Source: Streptomyces olindensis | GTDB lineage: Bacteria > Actinomycetota > Actinomycetes > Streptomycetales > Streptomycetaceae | Direction: 5' to 3' | Length of the DNA stretch: 64,000 nucleotides | NCBI GenBank assembly: GCA_000696115.1 | Contig: JJOH01000014.1 | Span: forward strand, 174,642 to 238,641 | In this document: one piece after another, positions 62,867 to 64,000 of the stretch | How positions within the stretch are numbered: the first letter of the stretch is position 1 | Layout: every line of letters begins with the position of its first letter | Notes under the pieces: model-generated | Told to the model about the DNA's origin: nothing | Seen by the model: the letters and a program-made list of their open reading frames with translations, nothing else | Databases searched by the model: none | Position numbers and translations under genes: made by a program

Positions 62867-62895
62867 GCAGGAACAATCAGAGCGGAGGGTGCGGT

Positions 62896-63777
62896 ATGAC
62901 GCATGTCGAGGACGAGCTGAGCAGCCAGCCCGAGTGCTGGGCACGCGCGGCGGCGGAGGCGGCGGGTCATACGGAGGCGCTGCCGGCGCCGGGGGAGCGG
63001 GTCGCGATCGTCGGCTGCGGCACCTCGTACTTCATGGCCAGGGCGGCCGCGGCCCTGCGCGAGGGCGCGGGCCACGGCGAGACCGACGCGTTCGCCGCCT
63101 CGGAGTTCCCGTACGGCCGCGCCTACGACCGGGTCGTCGCCCTCACCCGCTCCGGCACCACCACCGAAGTCCTGGACCTGGTCGGCCGGTTGAAGGGCCG
63201 CACGCGCACGACCGCGATCACGGCCGACCCGGACACGCCCGTGCCGACGGTCGCCGACCGGGTCGCCGTCCTCGACTTCGCGGACGAACGTTCCGTCGTC
63301 CAGACCCGGTTCGCCACCACGGCGCTCACCCTGCTCCGCGCCCACTTCGGCCGCCACCCCGCCTCGGCCGTCGACGACGCCCGCACCGCACTCGCCGAGC
63401 CGCTGCCCGAAGGGCTCGTGGAGTGCGCGCAGTTCACCTTCCTGGGGCGGGGCTGGACCGTGGGCCTGGCAGACGAGGCCGGGCTGAAGATGCGGGAGGC
63501 CGCGCTGGCCTGGGCGGAGGCCTACCCGGCGATGGAGTACCGGCACGGGCCCATCAGCGTCACCACGAGCGGCACCGCGACCTGGATGTTCGGGGACGCG
63601 CCGGACGGACTCGCCGAACAGGTGCGCGGCACGGGCGCGTTGTGGATCGCCGGAGACCTGGACCCGCTCGCCGAACTCGTCCGCGCCCAGCGCCTCGCGA
63701 TCGCCGTCGCCGCCGCCCGCGGCCTCGACCCGGACCAGCCGCGCCACCTCACCCGCTCGGTGATCCTCGCGCCCTGA
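62896..63777 (+). CDS. SIS-domain sugar isomerase/deaminase (AgaS/GlmS-C-like)
   Basis: 293 aa. Two SIS domains: the first with VAIVGCGTSYFMARAAA and LTRSGTTTEVLDLV, the second with FLGRGWTVGLADEAGLKMREA and AYPAMEYRHGP. Resembles ketosamine-phosphate isomerase/deaminases such as AgaS that lack the glutaminase domain. RBS CGGAGG upstream. Likely acts on an amino-sugar phosphate sensed by the divergent DeoR regulator. Confidence 0.87.
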   Translation: MTHVEDELSSQPECWARAAAEAAGHTEALPAPGERVAIVGCGTSYFMARAAAALREGAGHGETDAFAASEFPYGRAYDRVVALTRSGTTTEVLDLVGRLKGRTRTTAITADPDTPVPTVADRVAVLDFADERSVVQTRFATTALTLLRAHFGRHPASAVDDARTALAEPLPEGLVECAQFTFLGRGWTVGLADEAGLKMREAALAWAEAYPAMEYRHGPISVTTSGTATWMFGDAPDGLAEQVRGTGALWIAGDLDPLAELVRAQRLAIAVAAARGLDPDQPRHLTRSVILAP

Positions 63778-63813
63778 GCCGTCGGGGAGCGCGCTGCCGT
63801 CGCGTGCCGTCGA

Positions 63814-63927
63814 GGGTCTCAGCGGGCCGCGCCGAGGCCGAGCGCGCGTCCCGGCCGCCCGTGCCGCCCTGGGTCTCAGCGGGCCGCGCCGAGGCCGAGC
63901 GCGCGTCCCGGCCGCCCGTGCCGCCCT
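63814..63927. repeat. 57-bp tandem duplication
   Basis: Two copies, 63814-63870 and 63871-63927, beginning GGGTCTCAGCGGGCCGCGCC, apparently identical. Located just after the SIS gene stop in non-coding DNA. Confidence 0.88.
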
Positions 63928-63942
63928 GCCCACCATGCCGCT

Positions 63943-63987
63943 GCCGCCCGTGCCGCCCGTGCCGCCCGTGCCGCCCGTGCCGCCCAT
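63943..63987. repeat. 9-bp tandem repeat at the window edge
   Basis: Four exact GCCGCCCGT units (63943-63978) and one GCCGCCCAT. On the minus strand they would read as Gly-Gly-Thr repeats, so they could belong to a low-complexity gene tail entering from beyond the right edge; this cannot be decided here. Confidence 0.8.
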
Positions 63988-64000
63988 GCCGCAGCCGCCC

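Overview
The window is high-GC actinobacterial DNA, almost certainly a Streptomyces chromosome. The evidence is strong third-position G/C, GTG starts with translational coupling, a CebR-type operator, DmdR/IdeR iron boxes, and sugar ABC systems without their own ATPase. No rRNA, tRNA, CRISPR array, insertion sequence or phage gene was seen.

Left part (1-24.8 kb), nutrient acquisition. A secreted SGNH esterase with a cellulose-binding domain sits behind a perfect CebR-type palindrome. Next come an elemental-iron uptake pair (a fused EfeU-EfeO protein and the Tat-exported peroxidase EfeB), a carbohydrate ABC operon with a LacI regulator and a DUF2264 protein, and a leftward TctABC carboxylate transporter with a divergent lone response regulator. 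A repeat-rich gap holds a tiny secreted peptide gene. A second carbohydrate operon follows (Gfo/Idh/MocA oxidoreductase, DUF6807, cupin, ABC importer, frameshifted DUF624 gene), then a secreted phospholipase A2 and a PAP2 phosphatase.

Centre (24.8-56.5 kb), a siderophore locus bounded by hairpins and studded with five 19-bp iron boxes. Salicylate is made by an MbtI-like synthase and activated by an aryl-AMP ligase whose pocket reads as salicylate-type. PanD supplies beta-alanine, and an ornithine N5-hydroxylase and a formyltransferase supply hydroxamates. Four NRPS proteins follow an MbtH protein: C-A-T with a beta-alanine code, C-A-T-E with an unassigned code, C-A(Ser)-T-C-A(hydroxy-Orn)-T-E, and ArCP-Cy-A(Cys-like)-T. 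There is no thioesterase domain. An EntS-like exporter, two FecCD permeases and a binding lipoprotein move the product, but no ABC ATPase is present. An alpha/beta hydrolase gene in the operon is cut by an in-frame TAG. The predicted product is a salicyl-thiazoline or salicyl-oxazoline, beta-alanine, hydroxamate peptide, reminiscent of the madurastatin, cahuitamycin and amychelin families. The order of NRPS action is genuinely ambiguous.

Right part (56.5-64 kb): a copper module (CopA, CopZ, a divergent His-rich secreted protein, CsoR-like palindromes), a GH15 trehalase or glucoamylase-like enzyme, a DeoR regulator divergent from a SIS-domain protein, and tandem repeats at the window edge.
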